NCBI GenBank assembly: GCA_020848545.1
Contig: JADLHZ010000012.1
Coordinates: forward strand, 186,001-250,000
Reading direction: 5' to 3'
Source of the DNA: Deltaproteobacteria bacterium
Lineage (GTDB): Bacteria > Myxococcota > JADLHZ01
DNA: 64,000 nt
How positions within the stretch are numbered: the stretch's first letter is position 1; every line of letters begins with the position of its first letter. Made by a program: the position numbers and the translations under genes. Shown here piece by piece: positions 46,426 through 55,894 of the stretch. The notes below the pieces were generated by a model. That model saw nothing but the letters and a program-made list of their open reading frames with translations, was not told the origin of the DNA and searched no databases.

Positions 46426-48330
46426 TCACTTTTCGTTGCCCCACTCGAGCGACTGCACCACCGGCAGCTGCAGCGCGCGCTCGCGATCGAGGTCCAGGTT
46501 TCCGACGTGGAGGCCGAGCGGCGCCTGCACCCATTTATAGATCGACTGCGAAAAATACCTGAAGAAGCGGTCGACGTTCTCGCCGAGCCGCTCCGCCGGC
46601 ACCTGCGGAAACAAGCTCTGCAACGCGAGCTTCACGTCGCTCGGCGCGAGCTTCTCGCCGGCGTAGAGGGCAAAGCACGCGTCCAAGATCGGAAAAGGCA
46701 TCAGCTCCTTTTCACCCTCTTGGTTCGCCGCGAGCTCGGGCCCGGCGGGATGCGAGAGCACGCCCTTGATGCCTTGGAAGCCGGTCTTCTCCGCGAGGTA
46801 GTCGAGCAAGTAGATGACGACGGTCTTCGGCAAGTTCGAGATGACGCTGATGCCGCCTTCGAGATCGCCGCCGATCGTCGTGTAGCCCATGGCCTTCTCG
46901 CTCATGTTGCCGGTCTGCAGAAACAAGCCGCCGGTCGCGTTCGACCAGTTCCACATCCGCGCGCCGCGAATGCGGGCCTGGATGTTCTGCTCGGTGATCG
47001 GGTTCAGGCTCTCGCCCGGTTGCAGCATCGCCTTGGCCGCGTCGAGCTCGCGCGCGAACGCCTCTTCGATGCTGTTGATCGCAAACGGCACGCCGAGCTC
47101 TTTGGCGATGAGCTCGGCGGCGCTCTGCGTTTTGCTGCTCGAGTAGCGCGTCGGCATGTAAAACGTGCGGATCAACTGCTGCGCCTCCGCCTTCTTCGCC
47201 GGCCCGAAGCGGCGCTCGGCGTAACGCCAGGCGATGAGCAAGGCGAGCAGCGAGTCGCGACCGCCCGACAAGGCGATGCCGATGAGCTTGAAGCGGTTCT
47301 TCTCGAAGTAGTCGCCGAGGCCGAGCGCCAACGCGTCGAGCAGCTCTTCGCAGAAGGCTTCACGTGCCTCGACGCGCGGCGCAGCCGGAGGCGGCAAGAA
47401 GAAGCTCACGCCCGGCGGCACCGGATACTTCAGCGTGCTGCGATCGGCGCCGCGCTCGAGCGCCTCGACGACGACCATCTTCTGCTCATTCGCCACGGCA
47501 TGCACGGCGTCGCTGCGCCACGTCGTATTCTCGGCGCGCAGGCGCTGCGTGCGATCGAGATCGAGCACGGTCGTCTCGAAGCCTTCGACGAAGCGCGCGC
47601 TCTCATGGAGCAGGCGACCGTTCTGAGAAACGAAGCCGCCGCCGTCGAAGATGAGCCCGTCTTGGCCGCCGACCTGGTTCGCGTACGCGATCGTGCACTG
47701 ATTGTCCGACGAGCGCGTGGCGATCATCTCCCGCCGCGTCGATTGCACGCCGAGCCGGTACGGCGACGCGCTCACGTTGCAGACGATCTCGGCGCCGTGG
47801 TTGCAACGCCGGCGCATCGGACCGTCCGGCGTCCAGATGTCCTCGCACACTTCGACGCCGAGCACGCCCCAGTCGAAGCGAAAGAGCATGTCGCCGAGCG
47901 GCACGCCGTCCCAGACGTCTTCGCGCATGAACGGCGTGCCGCGGGTGAAGGTGCGCTTTTCGTAGAACACGTTGTACGTCGGCAGCTTTTCCTTCGGCAC
48001 GAGCCCGAGCACTCGGCCGCGATGAACGACCGCTGCGCAGTTGTAGCGGTGCGCGCTCAACGCCACCGTTACGCCGAGCACGAACACCGTGTGCGATACC
48101 TCGAGCGCCTTGGCGAAGGCTTCGAGCTCTTTTCGCTGCACCTCGACGAACTTGTGCCACTGCACGAGATCTTCTGGCGGATAGCCGCTGACGAGCTGCT
48201 CCGGAAACACCGCGAGTGTCACGTGCTCGGCGCTCATCTTGTCGGCCATCGCCCGCGCGCGCTGCACGTTCGAGCGCACGGCGCCGACGGTGGTCTTCAC
48301 GTTCGCCAAAGCCACTTTGATGAGGCGCAT
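46426..48330 (-). CDS. nadE: Glutamine-dependent NAD+ synthetase
   Basis: Last step of NAD synthesis: amidates nicotinate adenine dinucleotide. 634 residues. N-terminal glutaminase (CN_hydrolase, 1-290): E in FPEQLVSGYPPEDL, K in PKEKLPTYNVFYEKR and nucleophile C in GVEVCEDIW. C-terminal synthetase (about 315-634): P-loop-like GIALSGGRDSLLALL, FYMPTRYSS, and GNMSEKAMGYTTIGGDLEGGISVI. AAAGGAG 5 nt before the ATG. Last gene of the pncB-prs-nrtR-pncA-nadE operon. Confidence 0.94.
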   Translation of the reverse strand: MRLIKVALANVKTTVGAVRSNVQRARAMADKMSAEHVTLAVFPEQLVSGYPPEDLVQWHKFVEVQRKELEAFAKALEVSHTVFVLGVTVALSAHRYNCAAVVHRGRVLGLVPKEKLPTYNVFYEKRTFTRGTPFMREDVWDGVPLGDMLFRFDWGVLGVEVCEDIWTPDGPMRRRCNHGAEIVCNVSASPYRLGVQSTRREMIATRSSDNQCTIAYANQVGGQDGLIFDGGGFVSQNGRLLHESARFVEGFETTVLDLDRTQRLRAENTTWRSDAVHAVANEQKMVVVEALERGADRSTLKYPVPPGVSFFLPPPAAPRVEAREAFCEELLDALALGLGDYFEKNRFKLIGIALSGGRDSLLALLIAWRYAERRFGPAKKAEAQQLIRTFYMPTRYSSSKTQSAAELIAKELGVPFAINSIEEAFARELDAAKAMLQPGESLNPITEQNIQARIRGARMWNWSNATGGLFLQTGNMSEKAMGYTTIGGDLEGGISVISNLPKTVVIYLLDYLAEKTGFQGIKGVLSHPAGPELAANQEGEKELMPFPILDACFALYAGEKLAPSDVKLALQSLFPQVPAERLGENVDRFFRYFSQSIYKWVQAPLGLHVGNLDLDRERALQLPVVQSLEWGNEK

Positions 48331-48340
48331 ACGGTCTCCT

Positions 48341-48934
48341 TTATATGAGGCGCACGCCGGCCGCGCGCATCTCGGACAGCGCGCGCTCGACGTCGCCCTG
48401 TTGCAGCTCGACGCCGCGGCAGCCTCTGACGACGACCTCGGTCTCGAAGCCGAGCTTCACCGCGTCGAGCGCGGTGAACTTCACGCAGTAGTCCGTGGCC
48501 AGCCCGAGCAAGGTCACGCGATCGACGCCGCGCGCTTGCAGCCACGCGCCGAGCCCGGTCGCTTGGCGGTGACCGTTGTCGAAGAAGCCGCTGTAGCTGT
48601 CGATGCTCGGGTTCGTGCCCTTGTGAAAGATCTTCTCGATGCCCTTCTGATCGAGAGCAGCGGCGAGCTCGGCGCCCTTGGTGTTCTGCACGCAGTGCGC
48701 CGGCCACATCACCTGCGCGAGTCCCTCGAGCTCGATGACTTCCCCGACCTTGCGATCGTTGTTCACGGCGAAGCTCTTGTGATCTTTCGGGTGCCAGTCC
48801 TGCGTGGCGACGACGAGCGAGAAGCGCTTCTGCTCTTCGTTCGCGACGGCGATCACCTGATCGCCACCCGTCACCGCGAGCGCGCCGCCCGGGAGGAAGT
48901 CGTTCTGCACGTCGATGATGATCAGCGCCTGCAT
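48341..48934 (-). CDS. pncA: Nicotinamidase
   Basis: Hydrolyses nicotinamide to nicotinate. 197 residues. Catalytic Asp in LIIIDVQNDFLPGGAL. Metal site in TQDWHPKDHKSFA. Catalytic Cys in LLGLATDYCVKFTALDA, all intact. Ribosome site GAGGGA 4 nt before the ATG. Between the NUDIX regulator and nadE in one operon. Supplies nicotinate to PncB, whose gene heads the operon. Confidence 0.93.
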   Translation of the reverse strand: MQALIIIDVQNDFLPGGALAVTGGDQVIAVANEEQKRFSLVVATQDWHPKDHKSFAVNNDRKVGEVIELEGLAQVMWPAHCVQNTKGAELAAALDQKGIEKIFHKGTNPSIDSYSGFFDNGHRQATGLGAWLQARGVDRVTLLGLATDYCVKFTALDAVKLGFETEVVVRGCRGVELQQGDVERALSEMRAAGVRLI

Positions 48935-48945
48935 GCTTCCCTCAT

Positions 48946-49632
48946 TCAGAGCTCGAAGTTGAACCCGCGCTTCATCAGCGCCTGATACTTCTTCTCGTCG
49001 AAGCGAAACAACTGCGCGCGCCGATGGGTGACGCCGCTCTCGAGCTCGCCGGTGGCGACGACGAAGTCCATCTCGCCGAGCTTCTTCCTAAAGTTGCGCT
49101 TGTCGAGCGACGTGTCGAGCACCGTCTCGTAGAGCCGCTGCAGCGCGCTCAACGAAAACTTCTCGGGCAAGAGCTCGAAGCCGATCGGTTGATAGCGCAC
49201 CTTCGCCCGCAACCGTTCCCGCGCGACGCGCAGGATCTCCTTGTGGTCGAACGCGAGCTTCGGCAGCGCGTCGAGCGCGAACCAATCGGCCTCGGCGGCG
49301 TCGCTCGCGGCCTTGGGCTGGTGCCCCTGCAAGTTGACGAGCGCGTAGTACGCCACGCTGACGACGCGCTCGCGCGGATCGCGATCGACGGCGCCGAAAG
49401 TATAGAGCTGCTCCAAGAAGACGTCGGCAAAGCCGGTCTCCTCCTTCAGCTCGCGGCGCGCGGCGGCGTCCAGGCTCTCGTCGATGCGCACGAAGCCGCC
49501 GGGGAGCGCCCACATGTCCTTGAACGGCGGCAGCCCGCGCTTGATGAGCAGCACCTTCAGCGCTTTCTCGTCGCGACCAAAGACCACGCAATCGACCGCG
49601 AGCGCTGGGCGTTCGTACTTGTACGTCGCCAT
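48946..49632 (-). CDS. nrtR: NrtR-type NUDIX transcriptional regulator of NAD metabolism
   Basis: 228 residues. NUDIX-like domain (1-145): complete box [25 protein letters not shown]-terminal winged helix (about 150-228): [46 protein letters not shown]. This architecture is that of NrtR, a repressor of NAD genes that senses ADP-ribose or related compounds. Because its NUDIX box is intact, residual hydrolase activity is possible. Sits inside the NAD salvage operon that carries a matching operator. Confidence 0.88.
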   Translation of the reverse strand: MATYKYERPALAVDCVVFGRDEKALKVLLIKRGLPPFKDMWALPGGFVRIDESLDAAARRELKEETGFADVFLEQLYTFGAVDRDPRERVVSVAYYALVNLQGHQPKAASDAAEADWFALDALPKLAFDHKEILRVARERLRAKVRYQPIGFELLPEKFSLSALQRLYETVLDTSLDKRNFRKKLGEMDFVVATGELESGVTHRRAQLFRFDEKKYQALMKRGFNFEL

Positions 49633-49634
49633 CG

Positions 49635-50552
49635 TCAGCCCACCTCGTCACGCAGGTGCTCCGCGAGGAGCGGCGCCAAGCTCTCGACGCGCAACTGAGG
49701 ACCGGCGAGCGCGCGCGCCCGCGGATGCGAGTCCGTACATGCGAGCTTCGAGATGAGCCCGCTCGCGGTGATCTTTTGCAGGGCGTCTTCCGGGAACACG
49801 CCGTGCGTCGCGATCGCCGAGACGTCTGCAGCACCGGCGTCTCGGTACGCTTGCGCCGCCTTCAGGAGCGACGAGCCTGTCCTGATCATGTCGTCGTAGA
49901 TGACGACGCGCTTGCCTTGCACCTGGGCGCTCACCGCCGCCACTTCGGTCTTGCGATCGTCAATACGCCGCTTGAACACGAACGACGCGCTGACCGAGAG
50001 GTCGTTGGCGAGCGACTCCACCCACTTGGCGCGGCCGGCGTCAGTGCAGGCGAGGACGAAGTCGTTCGTGCCGGCGAGCTCTTTTGCCAGGCGCAGAACA
50101 ATCGGCTTCGCGTAGACGTGAAAGGGCCGCACGTGGCCCTCGAAGTAATAGGTGATCGCGTCGACGTGCAGGTCGACCATCAAGACACGCGTGCCGGCGC
50201 CGGACGGCGGGATCGACGAGAGCAAGCGTGCGCGCGTCTTCGCCGTCACGACTTCGCCCGCTTTCATGGCGCGCTCCATCGTCGCGTAGCCGAAGTACGG
50301 AATGACGATGGTCAGCGTGTGCGAGCCGTATTTCGCGAGCGCGCAGGCGGCGTCGTAGAGCTCCATGGTGTCGCTGTCGCTGATCGTGCCGCCTACGAGC
50401 ACCACGTCGCGCGCGCGAACGTCGTCGACGATGCGTTGGTAGCGCTCTCCGTCCGGGAACTGCTTCTGCTCGACGGTGCCGCGCTGAAACCCGAGCGCGC
50501 ACAGGGCGTCGGCGAGGTACGCATACGAACGCGTGGCGAAGACGAGCTTCAT
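49635..50552 (-). CDS. prs: Ribose-phosphate pyrophosphokinase
   Basis: 305 residues from ATG 50552. Makes PRPP, the co-substrate of PncB. N-terminal part [24 protein letters not shown] and [42 protein letters not shown] (pyrophosphate/ATP loop). The PRPP site is [21 protein letters not shown]. The gene begins inside the pncB stop (ATGA). Its placement within an NAD salvage operon suggests a dedicated PRPP supply; whether another prs exists elsewhere cannot be seen. Confidence 0.9.
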   Translation of the reverse strand: MKLVFATRSYAYLADALCALGFQRGTVEQKQFPDGERYQRIVDDVRARDVVLVGGTISDSDTMELYDAACALAKYGSHTLTIVIPYFGYATMERAMKAGEVVTAKTRARLLSSIPPSGAGTRVLMVDLHVDAITYYFEGHVRPFHVYAKPIVLRLAKELAGTNDFVLACTDAGRAKWVESLANDLSVSASFVFKRRIDDRKTEVAAVSAQVQGKRVVIYDDMIRTGSSLLKAAQAYRDAGAADVSAIATHGVFPEDALQKITASGLISKLACTDSHPRARALAGPQLRVESLAPLLAEHLRDEVG

Positions 50553-52015
50553 GACACCCTCTTCAGCGTCGGCCGCCGCGCTTCCTGCACGAGGCGCACC
50601 TTCTCTTCGAAGAGCCGCGCGTCGAGGCCCACCGGATAGACATGCGGATTCAGGAAGCGCCGGATCGTGGGATGCAAGCGATCGAGCTGCGCGCGTGCCT
50701 TGGCGCGAACGTCGGCGAGCGGCGGTGCTTTGCCCACGCGCTGCCCGTTCGTCATCACCGGCACGAGCAGATCCTCGAAGTGCAAGTCGTCGGCGAGCAC
50801 CGTGCGCTTCGTAACGTCGACGGGATCGACGATCGTCGTTCCGGCCTTCGGCGCGTGGTCGACGTCGAAGATCGCGTCGGCGACAAAGCGGGCATCGTTG
50901 CTGTAACGCCGCACCTGCAAGCGACCCGGGTTCGAGGTCTTCACCGCTTGCTCCGAGATCTTCACCTTGTGCTGCCACTTGCCGCGCTCGTCTTGGATCG
51001 CGGCGAGCTTGTAGACGCCGCCGAGCGCCGGCTGATCGTAGGCCGTCACGAGCTTCGTCCCCACGCCCCACACGTTGATCGTGGCGCCTTGCTGCTTCAG
51101 GTTCTCGATCAGCATCTCGTCGAGATCGTTGCTCGCCACGATCTGCGTCGCCTCGAAGCCCGCGGCGTCGAGGAGCTTTCGCGCTTCGATCGACAAGTAC
51201 GCGAGGTCGCCCGAGTCGAGGCGGATCCCGAGCAGCTTGTGCCCGCCCGCGCGCAGCTCCTTGCCGACTTCAATCGCGTTCCGGACGCCCTCCAAGGTGT
51301 CGTAGGTGTCGACGAGGAAGACGCAGTTGTTCGGCATCGCCTTGGCATACTCGGCGAAGGCCGTGCGCTCGTCTTTGTGCGCCATGACCCAGCTGTGCGC
51401 GTGCGTGCCCTTCACCGGGATGCCGTAGCGCTTGCCGGCGAGGACGTTCGACGTCGCCGCCACGCCGCCGATGTAGGCCGCCCGCGACGCGCTCAGCGAT
51501 CCGTCGATGCCCTGCGCGCGCCTCAGGCCGAACTCGAGCACCGGTTCGCCGCGCGCCGCTTCGCACACGCGCGCCGCCTTCGTGGCGATCAACGTCTGAA
51601 AGTTGATCATATTGAGCAGCGCGGTCTCGACGAGCTGCGCTTGAATGAGCGGCCCTTCGACGCGCAGCAAGGGCTCGTGCTCGAAGACTGCCGTCCCTTC
51701 CGGGATCGCGTGCACGTCGCAGGAGAAGCGCATCGCCGAGAGATACGAAAGGAACAGAGGATCGAAGAGCGCTTTGCCATCGGCGCCTGTCAGCGTCCGC
51801 AAGTACTCGACGTCGCTCGCATCGAAGCGCAAGCCTTCGAGCCAGCGCAGCACGTCGTCGAGCCCAGCGGCGATGGCATAGCCGCCGCCGAACGGGCGCT
51901 TCCTGAAGAACAGCTGAAACGCGGCCCGCCGTTCGCCGATGCCGCCCTTGAAATAGCCCGCCGCCATGGTCAACTGGTAGAGATCAGTGAGGAGCGACAG
52001 GCTTTCAGTATTCAT
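50549..52015 (-). CDS. pncB: Nicotinate phosphoribosyltransferase
   Basis: Makes nicotinate mononucleotide from nicotinate and PRPP. 488 residues from ATG 52015 ([21 protein letters not shown]); ATG 52027 is 4 codons upstream. Signatures: [47 protein letters not shown], and [14 protein letters not shown]. No ribosome site precedes ATG 52015, but a promoter places the transcript start on it, so a leaderless mRNA is likely. First gene of the NAD operon. Confidence 0.93.
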   Translation of the reverse strand: MNTESLSLLTDLYQLTMAAGYFKGGIGERRAAFQLFFRKRPFGGGYAIAAGLDDVLRWLEGLRFDASDVEYLRTLTGADGKALFDPLFLSYLSAMRFSCDVHAIPEGTAVFEHEPLLRVEGPLIQAQLVETALLNMINFQTLIATKAARVCEAARGEPVLEFGLRRAQGIDGSLSASRAAYIGGVAATSNVLAGKRYGIPVKGTHAHSWVMAHKDERTAFAEYAKAMPNNCVFLVDTYDTLEGVRNAIEVGKELRAGGHKLLGIRLDSGDLAYLSIEARKLLDAAGFEATQIVASNDLDEMLIENLKQQGATINVWGVGTKLVTAYDQPALGGVYKLAAIQDERGKWQHKVKISEQAVKTSNPGRLQVRRYSNDARFVADAIFDVDHAPKAGTTIVDPVDVTKRTVLADDLHFEDLLVPVMTNGQRVGKAPPLADVRAKARAQLDRLHPTIRRFLNPHVYPVGLDARLFEEKVRLVQEARRPTLKRVS

Positions 52016-52033
52016 AGTGTAAACCATACACTA
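52015..52033. promoter_or_regulatory. NrtR operator candidate
   Basis: TAGTGTA-AACCA-TACACTA, a perfect 7-bp inverted repeat with GT-N7-AC at its centre, the core known for NrtR sites. It covers the -10 region and start codon of pncB and lies 12 nt before the divergent phosphatase start. Confidence 0.75.
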
Positions 52034-52051
52034 ACATTGGGCTCATGACAA
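52023..52051 (-). promoter_or_regulatory. pncB promoter, probably leaderless
   Basis: On the minus strand: TTGTCA (52051-52046), 17-nt spacer, TATGGT (52028-52023). The expected start of transcription, 7-8 nt on, is the ATG of pncB itself (52015). The -35 lies inside the first codons of the divergent gene. Confidence 0.6.
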
Positions 52052-53259
52052 CGATTGCATACATCACCGACGTCGAAGGGCAATGGCCGAAGGTCGAAGA
52101 CTTCGCCCAGGACAACGCCCTGGTGTCGCTCGCGGGCGAGACGCTCACCGTGCAAAACGGCGCCCGGCTGGTCTTCGGCGGCGACGCGATCGATCGCGGC
52201 CCTAACGGGCGCAAGGTCATGCGCGCGCTCCTCGACGTCAAGCGCAGGCAGCCGGACCAAGTCGTGCTGCTCGCCGGCAACCGCGACATCAACAAGCTGC
52301 GGCTCTGGCGCGAATTGCAGGGCCACTTCTTCGACCCCGTCCCTGACGATCTCCAAGGCGCCGACGCCGCCACGGTCCTGCGCTGGATCTTCAAGTACAC
52401 GATGGGCGCCGGCCAAGGCTTCGTGCACCGGCAAGCGGAGCTCGCGGCGGAGGGCGAGGACGCGAGCGATCTGGCTGTGCCGCAAAGCTTCCTCGACGAC
52501 GTGCGCCCGGGCGGGTTGCTCGCCGAGTACTTGCGGGCCTGCACGCTCGCGCACCGAGAAGGCGCCACCCTCTTCGTTCACGGCGGCGTCACCCATGAGA
52601 GCCTGGGCCACGTGCCCGGCCTCGCGCGCATCGACGATCCGGACGCTTGGGCCGCGGCGCTCAACGCCTGGTACGCCGGCAACATGGCTCTTTATTATGA
52701 TCGCGCCGTCAAAGACCCGCAGCACGCCGGTTGGAACGAGCTCATCGCGTATCAGGCGCCGGTCAAGCTCAGCCGCCGCAACCAGGCGAGCGTCGTCTAC
52801 GGGCGCACTGCCGACGACCAGGGAAATCCGCACCTGCCAGATGATCAGACGATGAAGCGCCTGACAACCGCGAAGATCCACCGCCTGATCGTCGGCCACA
52901 CGCCGAGCGGCGACGCGCCGAGCATCCTGCGCGCCCCGGACTTCGAGCTCGTCTTCGCCGACAACTCGTACTCGCCGCTCGAGCACGGCAATCGGCTGAT
53001 CGTCACCGACGACGCGATCGACGTCCGCGCCCGGGCGCGCCTCTTCGAAGGCAAAGAAGTCGACGTCGCCTTCGCGCTGAAGCACGCCGATCGCCAGACG
53101 CTCATCGGCCTGCGCGACGAAAAGAGCGGGCACTTGGTCAAGGGCAAGAGCGCCGACGGCCGCTACCTCTTGCAGCGCTTCGGGGAGCAGTACCGGCTCG
53201 AGCAACTGGCCGAGGGCCTCGACGCGCTGCAAAAACGACCGCTCGCACCACCCACGTAG
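52045..53259 (+). CDS. Metallophosphoesterase, divergent from the NAD operon
   Basis: 404 residues. Calcineurin-like motifs: ITDVEGQW (D-x-E instead of D-x-H as first pair), VFGGDAIDRGPNG (GDxxDRG), VLLAGNRDINKL (GNRD variant of GNHE), FVHGGVTHE, and IVGHTPSG. The GNRD and DVEG variants are unusual within the family. The operator of the NAD operon lies 12 nt upstream, so shared NrtR control is likely. Phosphatase substrate unknown; a role in nicotinamide-nucleotide or PRPP turnover is speculation. Confidence 0.82.
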   Translation: MTTIAYITDVEGQWPKVEDFAQDNALVSLAGETLTVQNGARLVFGGDAIDRGPNGRKVMRALLDVKRRQPDQVVLLAGNRDINKLRLWRELQGHFFDPVPDDLQGADAATVLRWIFKYTMGAGQGFVHRQAELAAEGEDASDLAVPQSFLDDVRPGGLLAEYLRACTLAHREGATLFVHGGVTHESLGHVPGLARIDDPDAWAAALNAWYAGNMALYYDRAVKDPQHAGWNELIAYQAPVKLSRRNQASVVYGRTADDQGNPHLPDDQTMKRLTTAKIHRLIVGHTPSGDAPSILRAPDFELVFADNSYSPLEHGNRLIVTDDAIDVRARARLFEGKEVDVAFALKHADRQTLIGLRDEKSGHLVKGKSADGRYLLQRFGEQYRLEQLAEGLDALQKRPLAPPT

Positions 53260-53329
53260 TCAACGTCACGGACGTCAAACGCAACGGTAGCCAAAGCCGA
53301 TCGCACTATGCTAGCCGCCGGGCCGCGCC

Positions 53330-54124
<795 letters not shown>

Positions 54125-54147
54125 GTTCTTCGACACAGGAGCAGACG

Positions 54148-55023
54148 ATGAGTGAAGCAGCGAAGAAGAAGGTGCTCGGCCGTGGTCTTTCAGCGTTGAT
54201 CCCGAGCGCGCCCCAGTCGCTCGGCCACGAGCTGAACAAGAAGGGCCTGCTCACCGTCGCCATCGAGCGCGTCGTGCCGAACGATCGCCAGCCGCGCTCG
54301 CACTTCGACGCCGCCGCCTTGGATGAGCTCGCGCAGTCGATCCGTGAAAACGGCGTGCTGCAGCCGATCCTCGTGCGCAAGCTGGACGAGAAGGAATACC
54401 AGATCATCGCCGGCGAGCGGCGGTGGCGGGCGGCGCAACGCGCGGGCCTCCACGAAGTGCCGGTGATCGTCAAAGAGCTCGACGACCGCGCTGCGTTTGC
54501 CATCGCGTTGATCGAAAACATCCAGCGCTCGGACTTGAACGCCATCGAAGAAGCGCTCGCTTACGAACGTCTGCTCGACGAGCACGAGTTCACGCAGGAG
54601 GCGCTCGCGCAGCGCGTCGGCAAAGATCGCTCGACGATCACGAACAGCCTGCGCCTGTTGAAGCTGCCTGAGCGCGTGCGCACCTTCGTGGTCGAAGGCA
54701 AGCTGTCGATGGGCCACGCCCGCGCGCTGCTCGGCTTGGAAGAGCCGAAGCAGATCGAAAAGGCCGCGCTCGAGCTCGTGCAAAACGGCGGCAGCGTGCG
54801 CGACGCGGAAAAACTGGTGCAGAAGCTAAAGGCCGGCAATGATGCCCAGCCACAAGAGAAGAAGAGGCTGTCGGCCGAGGCATTGGCCTTGATCGACACA
54901 TTGCAGAGCGCCCTCGGGACCCGCGTTCGTCTGGTCGAGAACGAAGGGAAGGGGAAGATCGAAGTTGATTTTCACTCGCTCGCCGAGTTGGATCGTTTGG
55001 TCGATCGCTTGTTGAAGAACTAG
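54148..55023 (+). CDS. parB: Chromosome-partitioning protein ParB
   Basis: 291 residues. N-terminal GRGLSALIPSA (ParA-contact). CTPase/ParB motif: PNDRQPRSHFDAAALDELAQSIRENGVLQPILV, with the GERRWRAAQRAGL arginine patch. Helix-turn-helix: TQEALAQRVGKDRSTITNSLRLLKLPERVR. C-terminal dimer domain (about 230-291). No parS (TGTTCCACGTGGAACA-like) is visible in the window. Confidence 0.95.
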   Translation: MSEAAKKKVLGRGLSALIPSAPQSLGHELNKKGLLTVAIERVVPNDRQPRSHFDAAALDELAQSIRENGVLQPILVRKLDEKEYQIIAGERRWRAAQRAGLHEVPVIVKELDDRAAFAIALIENIQRSDLNAIEEALAYERLLDEHEFTQEALAQRVGKDRSTITNSLRLLKLPERVRTFVVEGKLSMGHARALLGLEEPKQIEKAALELVQNGGSVRDAEKLVQKLKAGNDAQPQEKKRLSAEALALIDTLQSALGTRVRLVENEGKGKIEVDFHSLAELDRLVDRLLKN

Positions 55024-55035
55024 GAGAGTCGAACC

Positions 55036-55428
55036 ATGGCCGTGCTGAAGCGTGAAGATGAGAACCGTTCGTCCGCCTCGGTGGCCATGTCAGACGTCCA
55101 CACCATCCTCGGCCCCGAGAGTCGCTTCCAAGGCACGCTGTCCTTCGAGGGCACCGTCCGCATCGACGGCAACTTCAAAGGCGACATCAACACGAGCGAC
55201 GTGCTCGTCGTCGGCCAAGGCGCGCTCGTCGAAGCCGAGATCAAGTGCGGCAGCATCGTCATCAACGGCGAGGTGCGCGGCAACATCACGGCGAAGACCG
55301 CGGTCGAGATCCACGCGCCGGGCAAGGTGCGCGGCAACATCACGACGCCCGTCCTCGTCATCGATCGCGGCGTCATCTTCGAAGGCAACGCCAAGATGGA
55401 CAACCTGGACGCCGCCAAGATTGCGTAG
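55036..55428 (+). CDS. Bactofilin
   Basis: 130 residues. Beta-helical polymer-forming scaffold of the bacterial cytoskeleton: ILGPESRFQGTLSFEGTVRIDGNFKGDI, VVGQGALVEAEIKCGSIVINGEVRGNITA, and HAPGKVRGNITTPVLVIDRGVIFEGNAKM. Short tails. Follows parB by 12 nt. In Myxococcus, bactofilins BacNOP anchor ParABS; the linkage here suggests a similar use. Confidence 0.93.
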   Translation: MAVLKREDENRSSASVAMSDVHTILGPESRFQGTLSFEGTVRIDGNFKGDINTSDVLVVGQGALVEAEIKCGSIVINGEVRGNITAKTAVEIHAPGKVRGNITTPVLVIDRGVIFEGNAKMDNLDAAKIA

Positions 55429-55837
55429 CGGCGTCTTCGCGCTCTGCCTCGTCGCCTGCGCTGGCAACGGCGCCCCGCCTGTCGTTGCCTCCTCCGAGCC
55501 TGGGTCTCTTCCCGCGAGCGAGCCTGCGGAAGTCGCGCTGCCAACGGCGACCGTCACCCCGCTGCCCTGCGCGCTTTCGGATCTGCGCGCGTACTATCAG
55601 AACGGCCGCTGGAAAGACGGCGAGATGGTGGCGCAGCGCTGCCTGCAAGACAACCCGCTCGCCACCGAGGCGCGGATCACGCTCGTGCGCATGTATCTGA
55701 TGCGCGCCTACGCCGCCAAAGAGCCGCGCTGGCTCGACGAGGCGCGCCGTCAGCTGCGCATGATCGCGGCGGATCCGCAGTACACCCACGAGGCCTCCGA
55801 GCTCAGTCTGCTCATCGATCAACCGACCATCGAGTGA
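55421..55837 (+). CDS. Small TPR-like lipoprotein
   Basis: 138 residues from TTG 55421, which overlaps the bactofilin stop. No other start in this frame gives the signal: LRSGVFALCLVACAGNG (lipobox LVAC). The mature part has two TPR-like helix pairs (LRAYYQNGRWKDGEMVAQRCLQDNPLATEARITLVRMYLMRAYA, then LDEARRQLRMIAADPQYTHEASEL). No ribosome site is visible, so translation probably couples to the bactofilin. Confidence 0.7.
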   Translation: MRSGVFALCLVACAGNGAPPVVASSEPGSLPASEPAEVALPTATVTPLPCALSDLRAYYQNGRWKDGEMVAQRCLQDNPLATEARITLVRMYLMRAYAAKEPRWLDEARRQLRMIAADPQYTHEASELSLLIDQPTIE

Positions 55838-55894
55838 CCGCAGGCGACGCACAATGTGCGGAAAAAAGGCCTCGCTGTGGTAGCCTTCTGGGAC

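Noticed and set aside
44570-48348. Plus-strand frames over the 605-residue gene and nadE
   Set aside because: Shadow frames; nadE has all catalytic motifs and the other gene has a clear start and operon-like end.
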